The translations under genes were made by a program, and so were the position numbers. Source: Fimbriimonadaceae bacterium (lineage in GTDB: Bacteria; Armatimonadota; Fimbriimonadia; Fimbriimonadales; Fimbriimonadaceae). From it: 64,000 nucleotides of DNA. Positions 40,418 through 50,318 of the stretch are shown piece after piece (the first letter of the stretch is position 1; each line of letters begins with the position of its first letter). The stretch lies in the NCBI GenBank assembly GCA_019187105.1, contig JABAQM010000001.1, forward strand, positions 992,001 to 1,056,000. Reading direction: 5' to 3'. The notes under the pieces are model-generated. The model was not told the origin of the DNA, did no database searches, and saw only the letters and a program-made list of their open reading frames with translations.

Positions 40418-42091
40418 TTAGTCTCTTGGCACGGTCTTTCCGGAGCTTCGCACCGCCCGATACAGGACCCATCCCAAGATGGCTGCCGACAGAAAGAACA
40501 CGAGTCCCATTACGGAAACCTCACCGATAAGCGGAGGCGCCTTCATGCTCCACAACAAGGAGGAGCCAAGCACCATTGACGCGGTGAGGATGCCGAGAAC
40601 CAAACGATTGACGACCGTGTCCAGATGACGATGGTCGAGCGCAACACGAAAGTCGCCGGACTGCACCCGCCTCATCACGTTGGCCAGTTCCACGGGGAGG
40701 GCCTGGAAGAATTTGTCCCATTCCACAATGCTCCGCTGGAAGCGCTGCATCAACCTGCTCGGATTGAGTCGCCGCTTGATGGCTTCATCGCGGTATGGCT
40801 CCAGCAAAGCTTGGATGCTGAACTCGGGGCTCAGCTTCTCTGACGTGCCATTTAGAAGCACGAGCATCCGCAGCAGCTGGGTCATGCCGGGGCGAGGACG
40901 AATGCGATATTTCGCAAACACATCGAGGAGGCCTCTGATGACATTGGCGATGTCCATCTGGTCGATTGACCGATGCGACTCGGAGAGGAGGTCGGCCAGG
41001 TCGTCGCGCAGTTTCCCGCGCGCGGAATCGGGTTGGCCGTTGGACATTCCCCAGAGCGTGCCGGCAAGTCCATCCACATCGCCATCGGTCAGGGCCACGA
41101 CGAGGGATTCGAGCTCATCGCGCAGCCCCTCATCGATCACGCCGACCATTCCACAGTCGACAATCCCAACAACTCCGCCGGGTAGCAGCATGAAGTTTCC
41201 CGGGTGGGGGTCGGCATGGTAGAAGCCGTCGCGAAAGACCATTTCCAGGTACACCTGCGCTCCGTTTCTGGAGAATTCGTTGAGGTCGACGCCGCTGTTG
41301 CGGAGGGCATCCTCATCCGTTCCCGGAATTCCCACGAGGAGTTCCAAGGTCAAGACGCGAGTGGTGGAAAGCTCCGGCCAGGTCCGGGGGAATCGGACCG
41401 ATTCATCCTCCTCGAAGTTGTGCCGGAACCGGTCGGTATTCTCGAGCTCTCGGTGAAAGTCGAGCTCGGCGGTGATGGAACGTCGGAATTCGCGGACCAG
41501 CCGGACCGGCTCCCAGGACCTTAGGTTCTGCGAGTGCTTGTCGGCAAGCTCGGCGAGCGACTCGAGGACGGAAAGGTCTGACTCGATCGTGGCCTGAATG
41601 CCGCTTTTCTGAACCTTGACGGCGACCTGCTCCCCGGAGAACAGCCGTGCCAGGTGTACCTGGGCAATCGATGCCGAGGCCAATGGCTCTGGGTCGAACT
41701 CCGCGAAGATATCGGTTTGGGGTACTCCGAATTCGGCTTCGAGCGTCCGCCTCACAACTTCTGGCGGATCCGGTGGCGTGGCTGACTGGAGTTTGGCGAG
41801 CTCTTCGGCCAGCTCGATACCGATGAGATCGGGTCGTGTCGACAGCATTTGCCCAATCTTAATGAAGGTCGGACCGAGCTCAGTGAGCGCCTCCCGGAGC
41901 CGAACCTCTCGGGGCAGATCTGACAATTCTTTGTCCCGAGCCGTCTCCAACACCGCCTTGGCCCCTGGAATAGGCAGTGACGAGACGTAGTCGGTTAGGC
42001 CGTAACGAACCGCGACGCCAAGGATTTCCCGCATTCGGGGGCCGTCGCGCTCCAAGCGTTGGATGGTTGTCGGGTTGTCAGCAGTATGCAT
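40418..42091 (-). CDS. ABC1/UbiB family kinase-like protein
   Basis: A 557-residue ABC1 (AarF/UbiB/ADCK) protein. It has PTFIKIGQMLSTRPDL (KxGQ motif), VAVKVQKSG, the catalytic-loop HADPHPGNFMLL and the metal-binding VGIVDCGMVG. Two C-terminal helices (about residues 498-518 and 529-548) anchor it in the membrane, as in UbiB proteins. Such proteins support isoprenoid-quinone synthesis, but no ubi or men genes are adjacent. The ATG at 42091 is chosen over 42130, which adds a cysteine-rich stretch with no family match. Confidence 0.88.
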   Translation of the reverse strand: MHTADNPTTIQRLERDGPRMREILGVAVRYGLTDYVSSLPIPGAKAVLETARDKELSDLPREVRLREALTELGPTFIKIGQMLSTRPDLIGIELAEELAKLQSATPPDPPEVVRRTLEAEFGVPQTDIFAEFDPEPLASASIAQVHLARLFSGEQVAVKVQKSGIQATIESDLSVLESLAELADKHSQNLRSWEPVRLVREFRRSITAELDFHRELENTDRFRHNFEEDESVRFPRTWPELSTTRVLTLELLVGIPGTDEDALRNSGVDLNEFSRNGAQVYLEMVFRDGFYHADPHPGNFMLLPGGVVGIVDCGMVGVIDEGLRDELESLVVALTDGDVDGLAGTLWGMSNGQPDSARGKLRDDLADLLSESHRSIDQMDIANVIRGLLDVFAKYRIRPRPGMTQLLRMLVLLNGTSEKLSPEFSIQALLEPYRDEAIKRRLNPSRLMQRFQRSIVEWDKFFQALPVELANVMRRVQSGDFRVALDHRHLDTVVNRLVLGILTASMVLGSSLLWSMKAPPLIGEVSVMGLVFFLSAAILGWVLYRAVRSSGKTVPRD

Positions 42092-42166
42092 ATCGCACTC
42101 ACCGCTGCAAGATAAATCGCTTTGCTGCATTTGAACGGCGCAAGAATCGGCGCTGCTCTTGGCGGA

Positions 42167-42172
42167 TATCCT
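42167..42172 (+). promoter_or_regulatory. -10-like hexamer 6 nt before the 42179 gene
   Basis: TATCCT, then six bases to GTG. It supports the chosen start. Confidence 0.45.
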
Positions 42173-42178
42173 GATCCC

Positions 42179-42709
42179 GTGGCTGGAAAGGTTCGCCCGC
42201 TCTTGGCTATCGTGACGGGTCGGCCCGGTTCCGGCAAGTCGACGCTTGCGGCGGAGTTATCTGCTCGAATCCGCTGCCCGCTGGTCAGCCGAGACCGGCT
42301 CAAGGAAGGCATGCTCAGAACGACCAGTCTTCATCTCGCGGGGGATCCGGACTTGTCGTTACGGGTCTTCGACACGTTCTTTGAGCAGGTCGCCACGCTG
42401 GTTGAAAGGCAAATCAGCCTTGTGGCCGAGGCGGCGTTCCAGCACCACGTATGGGAACCTCGTCTGAAGCCGCTGATCGACGTGGTTGATATGCGCATCG
42501 TCGTTTGCGAGCTGCCGACTAGCCTGGCGGTCGAACGAAGGCGCGCGCGGATGCTGGAGGATCGGCGTTGGAGCCAGTATCACCCCAGTTCGGAGGGATG
42601 GGAAAGCGAAACCTACGACCCACCCCGGCTTCCGGTTCCGCTGTTACGCGTGGACACGACGGAAGGCTACGTCCCGGACCTTGAGGCTATTGTCGCGTTT
42701 CTGAGCTAG
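42179..42709 (+). CDS. P-loop kinase-like protein
   Basis: A 176-residue nucleoside-triphosphate-binding protein. The Walker A motif is TGRPGSGKS near residue 15; a lid-like region with VERRRARMLEDRRWSQYH follows. It resembles small AAA_33-type kinases and zeta-toxin-like phosphotransferases that phosphorylate small molecules. The GTG at 42179 is chosen because TATCCT ends 6 nt before it; an ATG at 42122 also reads. Divergent from the ABC1-kinase gene. Confidence 0.78.
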   Translation: MAGKVRPLLAIVTGRPGSGKSTLAAELSARIRCPLVSRDRLKEGMLRTTSLHLAGDPDLSLRVFDTFFEQVATLVERQISLVAEAAFQHHVWEPRLKPLIDVVDMRIVVCELPTSLAVERRRARMLEDRRWSQYHPSSEGWESETYDPPRLPVPLLRVDTTEGYVPDLEAIVAFLS

Positions 42710-42848
42710 GCCCGGTTACCACGCGATTCGTGCAGGCTTGACTCCTGTTGTTAGCCTGAAGGGACGAGCCAGTGGGACCAAGCCAGGCAATCCTATGAGG
42801 ATTTCTAGCATGTCAAGTTGACGAGGCTGGGGTCGGCGAACCCTGCCT

Positions 42849-42854
42849 TATAAT
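42849..42854 (+). promoter_or_regulatory. -10-like hexamer upstream of first fibre-like gene
   Basis: TATAAT 31 nt before the ATG at 42886, with GGAAAGAGAG just before the start. Unlike most promoters in the window this leaves a leader and a Shine-Dalgarno site. Confidence 0.5.
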
Positions 42855-42885
42855 CATCCTGAGCCCGTTGGCTCTGGAAAGAGAG

Positions 42886-44547
42886 ATGAAAAGAAACGTA
42901 GCCTACTTCCTGCTATTGTTTGTGAGCGTTGCTGTCGTAACCTTGGCGAGAGTCTCTCCCCAGGATGCCGTTGCGCTGGCCTACGTCCGCCTGCAGTCTT
43001 CGACACCAGGAACCCAGCAAACCGGACACCTCAACGTCTCGGGGGCGATCATCGGAGGCGAGCATGTCGGCAATGGCGCCGGTTTGACCGGGGTGAACGC
43101 CAATCTCCTCGACGGTCTCGACTCCACCTCATTTCTCCAATCGGTACCGTTGCCCCTGGTGCTAACCGGGAACGCTGCTCCGGCCCTGCTCCAAGTGACG
43201 AACACCCACTCATCGGCTCCCGCGATATCGGCGAAAGGGGCTCTTTACGGCATGCTCGCAGACGGTCTCATTGGGATCCGCAGCCAGAGCGATGTTGTGG
43301 GAGGTAGTGGAATCCAGGGGTTGGCCACCGCTTCCACGGGTCTCGGCGTCGGAGGGTATTTCGTGGCGAATTCGTCAAACGGTACGGCCGTGCATGGTTC
43401 CGTCATTGCGGGTACGGGCACCGGCCTTGCAGGCGACTTCTATGTCGATGGCGAGAATCAAAAAGCGATCTTCGCTCGGAACGGCACGACCAGTGGATCG
43501 GCGGTTGCGATCCATGGACGATCCAGCGCTTTTTCTGGAATCGGTGTTTTTGGGGAAGTCAACAGCACGGCGAGTGGAACGTCCAGTGGTGGCTACTTTT
43601 CCAGTCGAAGCACGAATGGGCGAGGTGTCTATGGAGCCGCGCTGGCGGCAACGGGCGCCGCCACGGGCGGTCGATTCGAATCCATGAGCTCGACCGGCAT
43701 CGGCGTGTACGGTGAAACGCTGGCAACGACCGGCGTGAATTACGGCGGGTACTTCGAGGGCGCCAGCAACATGTCGCGAGCCGCGGTTGGTTGGGCAACG
43801 GCAACCACCGGAACGACTTATGGAATGCTGGGTCAGGCTGACAGCACGAACGGACGTGGCGTGGCCGGCTTCGCGACCGCATCCACCGGTATCGCCTATG
43901 GTGGCCGCTTTGAGAGTGACAGCACGTCCGGGCGGGGCATCTACGCACTCGCCACTTCGACAACGGGAACCAACTACGGTGTGCGGGGAGCCACCAACAG
44001 CGGTTCTGGCTACGGGATCTTTGCGGACGGTGACCTCGGGGCTTCGGGCAGCAAGTCTTTTCGCATCGACCACCCCCTTGATCCGGAGAACAGGTATCTC
44101 CTCCACTACGCTTCCGAGAGCCCCTATCCCCAGAACTTCTACAGCGGCAACGTTGTCACGGATTCGCGCGGCTATGCCTGGGTCGAGCTTCCATCCTACT
44201 TTTCCAGTATCAACGCGAATTTCAAATATCAGCTAACGGTTCTGGACGATTCGGACTCCACCGACTTTGTCATGGCGAAGGTGAGCAAGGAGATTCGTGG
44301 CAACAGGTTTCAAGTTCGCACCAGTGCGCCTAACACCAAGGTTTCCTGGCGAATCGAAGCCGACCGAAGCGACCTATATATGCGTAGGAAGAAACCGGCA
44401 GCCGAAGTGGAGAAACTGGGGGAGGAGCGGGGCCGATACCAGCAGCCCGAGTTGTACGGCCAGCCCGGTAGCTCAAGCCTTGATCACTCTGGTTCGGACG
44501 GTTCGATGGGTGCAGCGAGCTCGAAAGCCGGATCGCCTCGACACTGA
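42886..44547 (+). CDS. tail-fibre-like exported protein, paralog 1
   Basis: A 553-residue exported protein. After a hydrophobic start (AYFLLLFVSVAVVTLA) comes the conserved block YVRLQSSTPGTQQTGHLNVS and GLTGVNANLLDGLDSTSF, then an array of glycine-rich repeats of the form tG-YGG-F-S-ST-GRGVYG, and a conserved C-terminal domain FRIDHPLDPENRYLLHYASE through WRIEADRSDLY. Such repeats form elongated beta-structures as in phage tail fibres and surface appendages. Two homologues follow, at 44607 and on the opposite strand at 46416. The role is probably adhesion or surface layer. Confidence 0.8.
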   Translation: MKRNVAYFLLLFVSVAVVTLARVSPQDAVALAYVRLQSSTPGTQQTGHLNVSGAIIGGEHVGNGAGLTGVNANLLDGLDSTSFLQSVPLPLVLTGNAAPALLQVTNTHSSAPAISAKGALYGMLADGLIGIRSQSDVVGGSGIQGLATASTGLGVGGYFVANSSNGTAVHGSVIAGTGTGLAGDFYVDGENQKAIFARNGTTSGSAVAIHGRSSAFSGIGVFGEVNSTASGTSSGGYFSSRSTNGRGVYGAALAATGAATGGRFESMSSTGIGVYGETLATTGVNYGGYFEGASNMSRAAVGWATATTGTTYGMLGQADSTNGRGVAGFATASTGIAYGGRFESDSTSGRGIYALATSTTGTNYGVRGATNSGSGYGIFADGDLGASGSKSFRIDHPLDPENRYLLHYASESPYPQNFYSGNVVTDSRGYAWVELPSYFSSINANFKYQLTVLDDSDSTDFVMAKVSKEIRGNRFQVRTSAPNTKVSWRIEADRSDLYMRRKKPAAEVEKLGEERGRYQQPELYGQPGSSSLDHSGSDGSMGAASSKAGSPRH

Positions 44548-44591
44548 CAGGTCTCGCAAAGCTGCGGGGCTGAGCCGCCGAATACGTATGT

Positions 44592-44597
44592 TATAAC
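44592..44597 (+). promoter_or_regulatory. -10-like hexamer 9 nt before second fibre-like gene
   Basis: TATAAC, nine bases before the ATG at 44607. It fits the short-leader pattern. Confidence 0.4.
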
Positions 44598-44606
44598 GAA
44601 AGGGCT

Positions 44607-46193
44607 ATGAGCCCTAATGCCAAGTCTGCAGGCTTTGGTTTTCTTGGTGCGGCCGCGTTTTGGTGCGTCGCCCATTCCGGACCCGCTGTTGCCCAGAACG
44701 TCAAGGAGTTCGTCGTTCGACTCCAGGATGCGACCCCCGGCACCTCCCAGACGGGGCACTCCAATATCAGCGGAACAGCTAGAGCGGGCCAATTCCAGGG
44801 GGGAGGCGGCGGCCTGACGGGAGTGAATGCGGACCTCCTAGACGGTTTCAACTCCACGGCGTTCCTGCAATCGATACCTATTCCATTGGAAGTCGTTGGT
44901 TCTCAGCCGCTGCACATGATTCGGGCCGAGAATTCCTATGGCGGCACCGCCTTTGGTTCTGCGGCTCTGGCCGGCTATATGACGGCTGCGAGCACGCAGA
45001 ATCCCACCTACGGAGTGTTGGGCGTCAACGCATCCACCCAGGGACGTGGCGTCCTGGGCTTTGCGTCCAGCAGCACTGGCTCTAACTACGGCTTATACGG
45101 TGAGACTTTAAGCAATGCCGGCACGGCAATCTTTGGCATCAGCAGCCATTCCACCGGAGCGGGCATCGGCGTCCACGGACGGGTTAGCGGCTCGAGCGGC
45201 CGGGCTGTCCAAGGGGTGGCGTCGAACATCAACGGCTCGTCGATCGGCGGCTACTTCGAGAGCTTCGGGAATGTGGGTTGGGGCGTCGTGGCCCGCGCCC
45301 CACGTTACGGAGTCGACGCGGTAGCAACGGGAGAACTCGGTCGCGCGGTGAACGGCTGGGCAACCTCCATAACTGGTGCGGCAATCGGTGGCCTGTTTAC
45401 GAGCGACAGCACGGAGGGCACAGGCGCATATGGCCACGCTGCAGCAAGCTCAGGGGTGACCTATGGCGTTTACGGTCGTACCGACAGCACGTCCGGCAGG
45501 GCAGTTTACGGGACGTCGACTGCGAACACGGGCACGAACTACGGCGGTCGGTTTGAGAACGACAGCACTTCGGGGCGGGGCATCTATGCCCTTGCTTCGG
45601 CGACGACGGGGACGACATATGGCGTGCGCGGCGAAGCGGTCAGCAATAGTGGCTATGGCGTTTATGCGGTAGGTGACCTCGGCGCTTCCGGTACCAAGAC
45701 CTTCCGCATCGACCACCCGCTTGACCCAGAGAATCGTTACTTGGTTCACTACTCCGCCGAGAGTCCATACCCACAAAACTTTTACGTCGGCACGGTCGTA
45801 ACGGACGGGAAGGGCTATGCATGGGTCGATCTCCCATCCTATTTCTCAGAGATCAACGCCAACTTCAAGTACCAGCTGACCGTTGTCGACGACGCCGATG
45901 CCTCACTGTTCGTGATGGCCAAGGTGAGCAAGAAGATTCGAGGAAACCGATTCCAGATCCGCACGAGTGCGCCCAATACCGAGGTTTCGTGGGAGGTCAA
46001 GGCAGACAGGAATGACCTCTATGTCCGAACCCGAAAGCTTAAGGATGTTGTCGACAAAACGGACGCTGAGCAAGGAAAGGTGCAGCATCCGGAACACTAT
46101 GGGAAGGCGCGTTCTGAAGGACTGGACAACGGCACAACCGAACAGACGAAGCGGCCCGAGCGCGGCCGATTTTCCGTGCCAAGGACCGACTAG
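44607..46193 (+). CDS. tail-fibre-like exported protein, paralog 2
   Basis: A 528-residue paralog of the 42886 protein. The signal-like N-terminus ends VAQ, followed by NVKEFVVRLQDATPGTSQTG and GLTGVNADLLDGFNSTAF, repeats such as GRGVLGFASSSTGSNYGLYG and TSGRGIYALASATTGTTYGV, and the same C-terminal domain (KTFRIDHPLDPENRYLVHYS to SWEVKADRNDLYVR). Same strand as the first paralog, 59 bases downstream, so tandem duplication is likely. Confidence 0.82.
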   Translation: MSPNAKSAGFGFLGAAAFWCVAHSGPAVAQNVKEFVVRLQDATPGTSQTGHSNISGTARAGQFQGGGGGLTGVNADLLDGFNSTAFLQSIPIPLEVVGSQPLHMIRAENSYGGTAFGSAALAGYMTAASTQNPTYGVLGVNASTQGRGVLGFASSSTGSNYGLYGETLSNAGTAIFGISSHSTGAGIGVHGRVSGSSGRAVQGVASNINGSSIGGYFESFGNVGWGVVARAPRYGVDAVATGELGRAVNGWATSITGAAIGGLFTSDSTEGTGAYGHAAASSGVTYGVYGRTDSTSGRAVYGTSTANTGTNYGGRFENDSTSGRGIYALASATTGTTYGVRGEAVSNSGYGVYAVGDLGASGTKTFRIDHPLDPENRYLVHYSAESPYPQNFYVGTVVTDGKGYAWVDLPSYFSEINANFKYQLTVVDDADASLFVMAKVSKKIRGNRFQIRTSAPNTEVSWEVKADRNDLYVRTRKLKDVVDKTDAEQGKVQHPEHYGKARSEGLDNGTTEQTKRPERGRFSVPRTD

Positions 46194-46368
46194 GACCGGC
46201 AACCCTGCCGGGCTGAGTTGCGGATTTTGTACTTCTCAAACCCGAGCGTACATTGTCCGCTCCGCTTGGAAGCATCATCCATCTGTCCTGCTGCACAATA
46301 ACCATGTCTGCCGGCCCGAACGCTCGCGTGAGCCAACTTCCAACTTTGCCCGTGATCAACTCAGCAGA

Positions 46369-46388
46369 CGGGGAGGATGTCCTCCCCC
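46369..46388. terminator. bidirectional-like hairpin between convergent paralogs
   Basis: CGGGGAGGA-TG-TCCTCCCCC forms a nearly perfect stem between paralogs 2 and 3. It is likely a shared terminator, but without a T-run. Confidence 0.5.
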
Positions 46389-46415
46389 GACGTACCGGTC
46401 GCTAGCGAGCGTCGA

Positions 46416-47903
46416 TCAGTTTTGGCCGGCGGCATGAAGCCGGTGGTGATGCTCGCCTCGCTCCTCCGGCATTCCGTAGAGCTCGGGCCGCTGGTAGGTG
46501 CCGCGCAAGTGCTTTGGCTTTTCGCGCTCGGTCGGGGCACCGTGCTTCCGAACCCAAAGGTCGTTGCGGTCGGCTTCGATCCGCCACGACACCTTGGTCC
46601 CGGGCGCGCTCGTCATGATCAGAAATCGGTTGCCACGCACCTCTCGTCCGACTTTTGCCTGGACGAAGTTAGCGGTTTCGGCGTCGTCGACCACCGTCAG
46701 CTGGTACTTCACGTTCTTGTTGATCGCATCGAAGTAGTCCGGGAGCACGACCCATGCTTTCCCATCGGTTCCGGTCACGGCCATGCCGCTGTACGTGTTC
46801 TGCGGAGTAGGCGACTCCGTGCAGTAGTGTCGCAAATAGCGGTTCTCCGGGTCCAGGGGGTGGTCGATCTGGAACGACTTGTTACCGAGGGCCACGAAAT
46901 CGCCCGAGCTGTACACGCCATACCCGTCACCGCCGCCATCGCGGCCGTACACACCGTAGGACTCGTTGCCACCTTCGGCCCCCCCATAAAGGCCAAAGCC
47001 GGCAGGAGCGAAGGTTCGGGCATAGACGCCGACAATGGAGTTGGTGCCGGCCTCGGCTTGCAGGGTGTGTAGGGGTGTGGTGGTTCCCAGGCCAACCTTT
47101 CCGGTCGGCGTGACGGTGACCTGCGTCCCCGCGCCGACCGAGAGCTTCCACTTGCCCTGGTCCTGTCCATCGACAAAGTGGAAGGCGGAGATCTCGCCGG
47201 CGAGCGAATAGCCGTAGAAGGGCTGGCCGGTGGCGGCCGTGCGGATGTAGGTGCCGTCGAACGTCGTCGAGTTGTTCCCGATTCCGAACGACTCGTTGCC
47301 GGTGACACGAACGCTCCGATCGACTCCGACGAAGCCCCCGGGGGTGACGAACAGGCGATCTCCGGAGACGTTCAGCTTCCACTTGCCCCCGTCGTTGCCG
47401 TCCACATAGCTGTAGGCCGACGCGGCTCCGTTGATGGAGTATCCGTAGAAGGGCATTCCGGATGAGCCCGTGCGAATATACATGCCGTTGAAGCCTGCTC
47501 CCGTGTTGCCCAGACCGAAGAGCTCGGCACCCGTCACCTGGGTGCTCCGACCGACACCCAGGAAACCATTGAACTGGTTGGGTCCGACAGAAAACAGGTT
47601 CGTCTGATCGCGACGAGCCACGTTGCCGCTCAACCTTGCATCCGGCAAGGTGCCGGAGGCCAGATTCGATGCGTTGAGGCCGGTAACCGCGGCACCGTCA
47701 CCCTGCAGCTGTCCGGCAATCATCTTGCCGCTGATGTTGGCGTTGCCGGTCTGTTGGACGCCGGGCGTTGTATCCTGCAGTCTGACGATGAACTCCTTTA
47801 CGTTCTGGGCGACCGCCGGACCGCCATGGAAAATCGCGGCAAACAGGGCGGCGCCGATAAATCCAAATGCCGCCGAACGGGCAGCGTCTTGTCGAATACT
47901 CAT
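46416..47903 (-). CDS. tail-fibre-like exported protein, paralog 3
   Basis: A 495-residue paralog transcribed towards the other two. It starts MSIRQDAARSAAFGFIGAAL and shares NVKEFIVRLQDTTPGVQQTG, while its middle repeats are of a different type (FYGYSINGAASAYSYVDGND, FDGTYIRTAATGQPFYGYSL). The C-terminal domain is again FQIDHPLDPENRYLRHYCTE to SWRIEADRNDLWVR. ATG at 47903 is preferred to 47945. Confidence 0.8.
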   Translation of the reverse strand: MSIRQDAARSAAFGFIGAALFAAIFHGGPAVAQNVKEFIVRLQDTTPGVQQTGNANISGKMIAGQLQGDGAAVTGLNASNLASGTLPDARLSGNVARRDQTNLFSVGPNQFNGFLGVGRSTQVTGAELFGLGNTGAGFNGMYIRTGSSGMPFYGYSINGAASAYSYVDGNDGGKWKLNVSGDRLFVTPGGFVGVDRSVRVTGNESFGIGNNSTTFDGTYIRTAATGQPFYGYSLAGEISAFHFVDGQDQGKWKLSVGAGTQVTVTPTGKVGLGTTTPLHTLQAEAGTNSIVGVYARTFAPAGFGLYGGAEGGNESYGVYGRDGGGDGYGVYSSGDFVALGNKSFQIDHPLDPENRYLRHYCTESPTPQNTYSGMAVTGTDGKAWVVLPDYFDAINKNVKYQLTVVDDAETANFVQAKVGREVRGNRFLIMTSAPGTKVSWRIEADRNDLWVRKHGAPTEREKPKHLRGTYQRPELYGMPEERGEHHHRLHAAGQN

Positions 47904-48126
47904 GACCTGATTCGACAGTATAAGACCGTTGACTTCCGATTCCAACTGGCTTCTGCGATTTTTTGCGTTCCCTTCCTTCTCGATAAGACATCGGGTACCG
48001 AACTCTCAATGACCGGTCCGGGCGAGAACGCCCGTTGGCGGCCAGGCGAGTTGAGCCGCCGGGTCCGCCATGACCGCTGCTAACTTGACCATTTAGCTCG
48101 GCCTGAGTCGGCAACTCTCTGATCGA

Positions 48127-49536
48127 CTACGGCTTCTCAATGAAGGATCCAGTTCGCACGGCATAAAGATAAGTGTGGGTGTCGGTTGCGTAGTTGTTCC
48201 AGGTCATCCCTTGATACACCACGCGGGCATCCGGGCTGAACGTCATAACCGACATCGGCGCGATTGCCACCCCGCCCTCGAACGGCAGATACATGCGCCA
48301 GCGCACCGTGCCATCTTGTCGATATGACACGATTTGGCGCGGATCCGGGAGGTTTGTCGTGCCATTGACGATCACTTCCTGGTTGTTCGGCGTAACGGTC
48401 GGATATTGCATGGAAAAGCCGGGATAGGTCCGCTTATACGCGATCGTGCCATCCGGGGCAAACCGGGCAAGTCCGGTACCACCATACACCTGGTACACCG
48501 AACCGTCTAGGCCCTTATTGGGAAAGAACTGAGGCACGCCAAGCGTGTTAAAGGGGTGCTCCCACTTCACGTTGCCGTTTGCGTCGTACGCGCCATAGTT
48601 ATTGCCTTCGTTCGCTCGTTGGACATAGATGTTCCCGTTGACCAAGGCCAGGGATTGACCCTGCCCCGTCCGAATCCAGTCGATCGAGCCGGAGTAGTCC
48701 ATGGCATGCAGTTCGCCGTATCCGCCACCCACGTTCGGGGGCGGAAGACAGAAATACCAGTGGTCCGCATCAAACTCGATTCGAGTGGGATAGGACACAC
48801 CGTTCACGTTCGTGCGAAGCGATGCGACGCTGTCAAGATTGCCATTCTGATCGAGCACAAACGCTCCGATCCCGCCATACCACGGATTAGCGACACCGTA
48901 GACGCGCCCGTCCGGTCCCACGGTTGGACCACATGAGAACTCGGTTCCAAGACCATAACGGCTCCACCGCAAGGTACCGTTCGGCCAGATTGCGATCACC
49001 GCATTGGCACCGCCGATCACGATCGTGCCGTCCTGCATCAAGGACATGTCGCCAGGAGCAGTCTGGCCATCGTTGAAGACCCACTTCAGCCCACCATCGG
49101 CGCCTAGTGCATAAGTATGTCCGTTGATTCCTTTGGCGTAAACGGTGCCGTCCGGGGCCACGGCCGGGCGAGTCATAATGTACAGGTCGTCCGCCTCGAA
49201 CCGCCATGCCAATCTCCCCAGCGAGCGTGCCCGGTTGCGGATGGTTACCGGCATCGAGTTGCTAGATTCGCCATTCGTGTGAACCGTAACGTCACCGATC
49301 CCGACGCGAGTGGACTCTCGTACGAACGCCACGATCCGCGTGCTCGTCCAGGTGGTTATCCAAGCTTCCTCTCCCCCGATGGTAACTCGCGAAGTGCCAT
49401 TGAACGCGCCAAACCCCGATCCGAGGATTGCCAGCCGTCCAGAGCGCGGCAAGGATGACTTGTTGAGTGAAGTGATGGTGGCTGCCTCAGAAGCAAGCGC
49501 TGCTGCCAGCACAAGGACTGCAATCGCGGTTCTCAT
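48127..49536 (-). CDS. exported IPT/TIG and PQQ-like beta-propeller protein
   Basis: A 469-residue secreted protein. The signal peptide AIAVLVLAAALASEAA is followed by an immunoglobulin-like IPT/TIG domain (about residues 20-100, with SGRLAILGSGFGAFNGTSRV and IGDVTVHTNGESSNSMPVTI), and then a PQQ-like propeller of repeated blades (PDGTVYAKGINGHTYALGAD, QDGTIVIGGANAVIAIWPNG, DGSVYQVYGGTGLARFAPDG). ATG 49536 begins the signal peptide. A surface binding or scaffold protein; no catalytic site is evident. Confidence 0.8.
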   Translation of the reverse strand: MRTAIAVLVLAAALASEAATITSLNKSSLPRSGRLAILGSGFGAFNGTSRVTIGGEEAWITTWTSTRIVAFVRESTRVGIGDVTVHTNGESSNSMPVTIRNRARSLGRLAWRFEADDLYIMTRPAVAPDGTVYAKGINGHTYALGADGGLKWVFNDGQTAPGDMSLMQDGTIVIGGANAVIAIWPNGTLRWSRYGLGTEFSCGPTVGPDGRVYGVANPWYGGIGAFVLDQNGNLDSVASLRTNVNGVSYPTRIEFDADHWYFCLPPPNVGGGYGELHAMDYSGSIDWIRTGQGQSLALVNGNIYVQRANEGNNYGAYDANGNVKWEHPFNTLGVPQFFPNKGLDGSVYQVYGGTGLARFAPDGTIAYKRTYPGFSMQYPTVTPNNQEVIVNGTTNLPDPRQIVSYRQDGTVRWRMYLPFEGGVAIAPMSVMTFSPDARVVYQGMTWNNYATDTHTYLYAVRTGSFIEKP

Positions 49537-49638
49537 GACCAAGAGGTACGCGACCCATGGGCGTTGATACAACTAGCCAACGGCTTCCTTACGGTCTAAG
49601 AACGTACGCGGCCGAAACGTCCGGTTAGGATGCCAGGA

Positions 49639-50277
49639 TCAAGGCTCTGCCAGGACCTTCTCCAGAAGGGGCACCCACAGGGCGTACCCCTTGTCGTTAA
49701 CATGCAGCATGTCGTCGACGAAGATCTCCGGTTTCGGCTTGCCATCCGATCCCAACATCACCGGCCATAGGTCGACGAAGGCGGCGTCCTTCTGCTGGGC
49801 GAGGAACCGCTGAATTGCTGCATTCGCTTCCCGGAACTTCGGTGCGAGATGCCACCGGCTCGGGCTGGGTTTCATCGAGACATATACAAACCCGACATGA
49901 GGCATTCGCTTGCGAACGCGACTGAAAAGGTCCTTGAAACGATCCACAACCGCCGGTGCCTCCAATTGTTCGTTGACGGCGAAGTCGTTCTCCCCACAAT
50001 AGAGCACCACCTGGCGTGGCTCGTACGGAAACACGACATCTTCGAGTCGCGCGATCACGTCCGTCAAGGTCGACCCACCGAAGGCCCGGTTGAGGATCTT
50101 TCGTCCCGGGAATGCCTCGCCCACCTTGGTCCACCTCGTGAACGACGAACTGCCGATGAAGAGGATCTGCCCCTTTGCAGGTGGTGCTTGGGCGTCCAGC
50201 CGTTTGAACTCGGCGATCTCCTTGGCGTACGGCAGTTCTTGGAGAAGGCTCAGGAGCAGAAGGACGATGCATTTCAT
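49639..50277 (-). CDS. SGNH/GDSL-like lipase or esterase
   Basis: A 212-residue SGNH hydrolase. The catalytic Ser block is ILFIGSSSFTRW, then GGSTLTDVIARL, the Asn block YCGENDFAV, and the Asp-His block DDMLHVNDKGY. The N-terminus (CIVLLLLSLL) is a weak signal sequence, so it is probably exported and acts on ester or acetyl groups of carbohydrates. ATG at 50277 avoids a long improbable upstream extension. Substrate unknown. Confidence 0.85.
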   Translation of the reverse strand: MKCIVLLLLSLLQELPYAKEIAEFKRLDAQAPPAKGQILFIGSSSFTRWTKVGEAFPGRKILNRAFGGSTLTDVIARLEDVVFPYEPRQVVLYCGENDFAVNEQLEAPAVVDRFKDLFSRVRKRMPHVGFVYVSMKPSPSRWHLAPKFREANAAIQRFLAQQKDAAFVDLWPVMLGSDGKPKPEIFVDDMLHVNDKGYALWVPLLEKVLAEP

Positions 50278-50318
50278 CGGCGAGGTGACTCTACCCAACC
50301 CGGTGCCCAATCTCGTCT

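Noticed and set aside
43261-46200. Possible CRISPR or tandem DNA repeat in the fibre-like genes
   Set aside because: The repetition is at protein level with variable unit length; no direct repeats with spacers are present.
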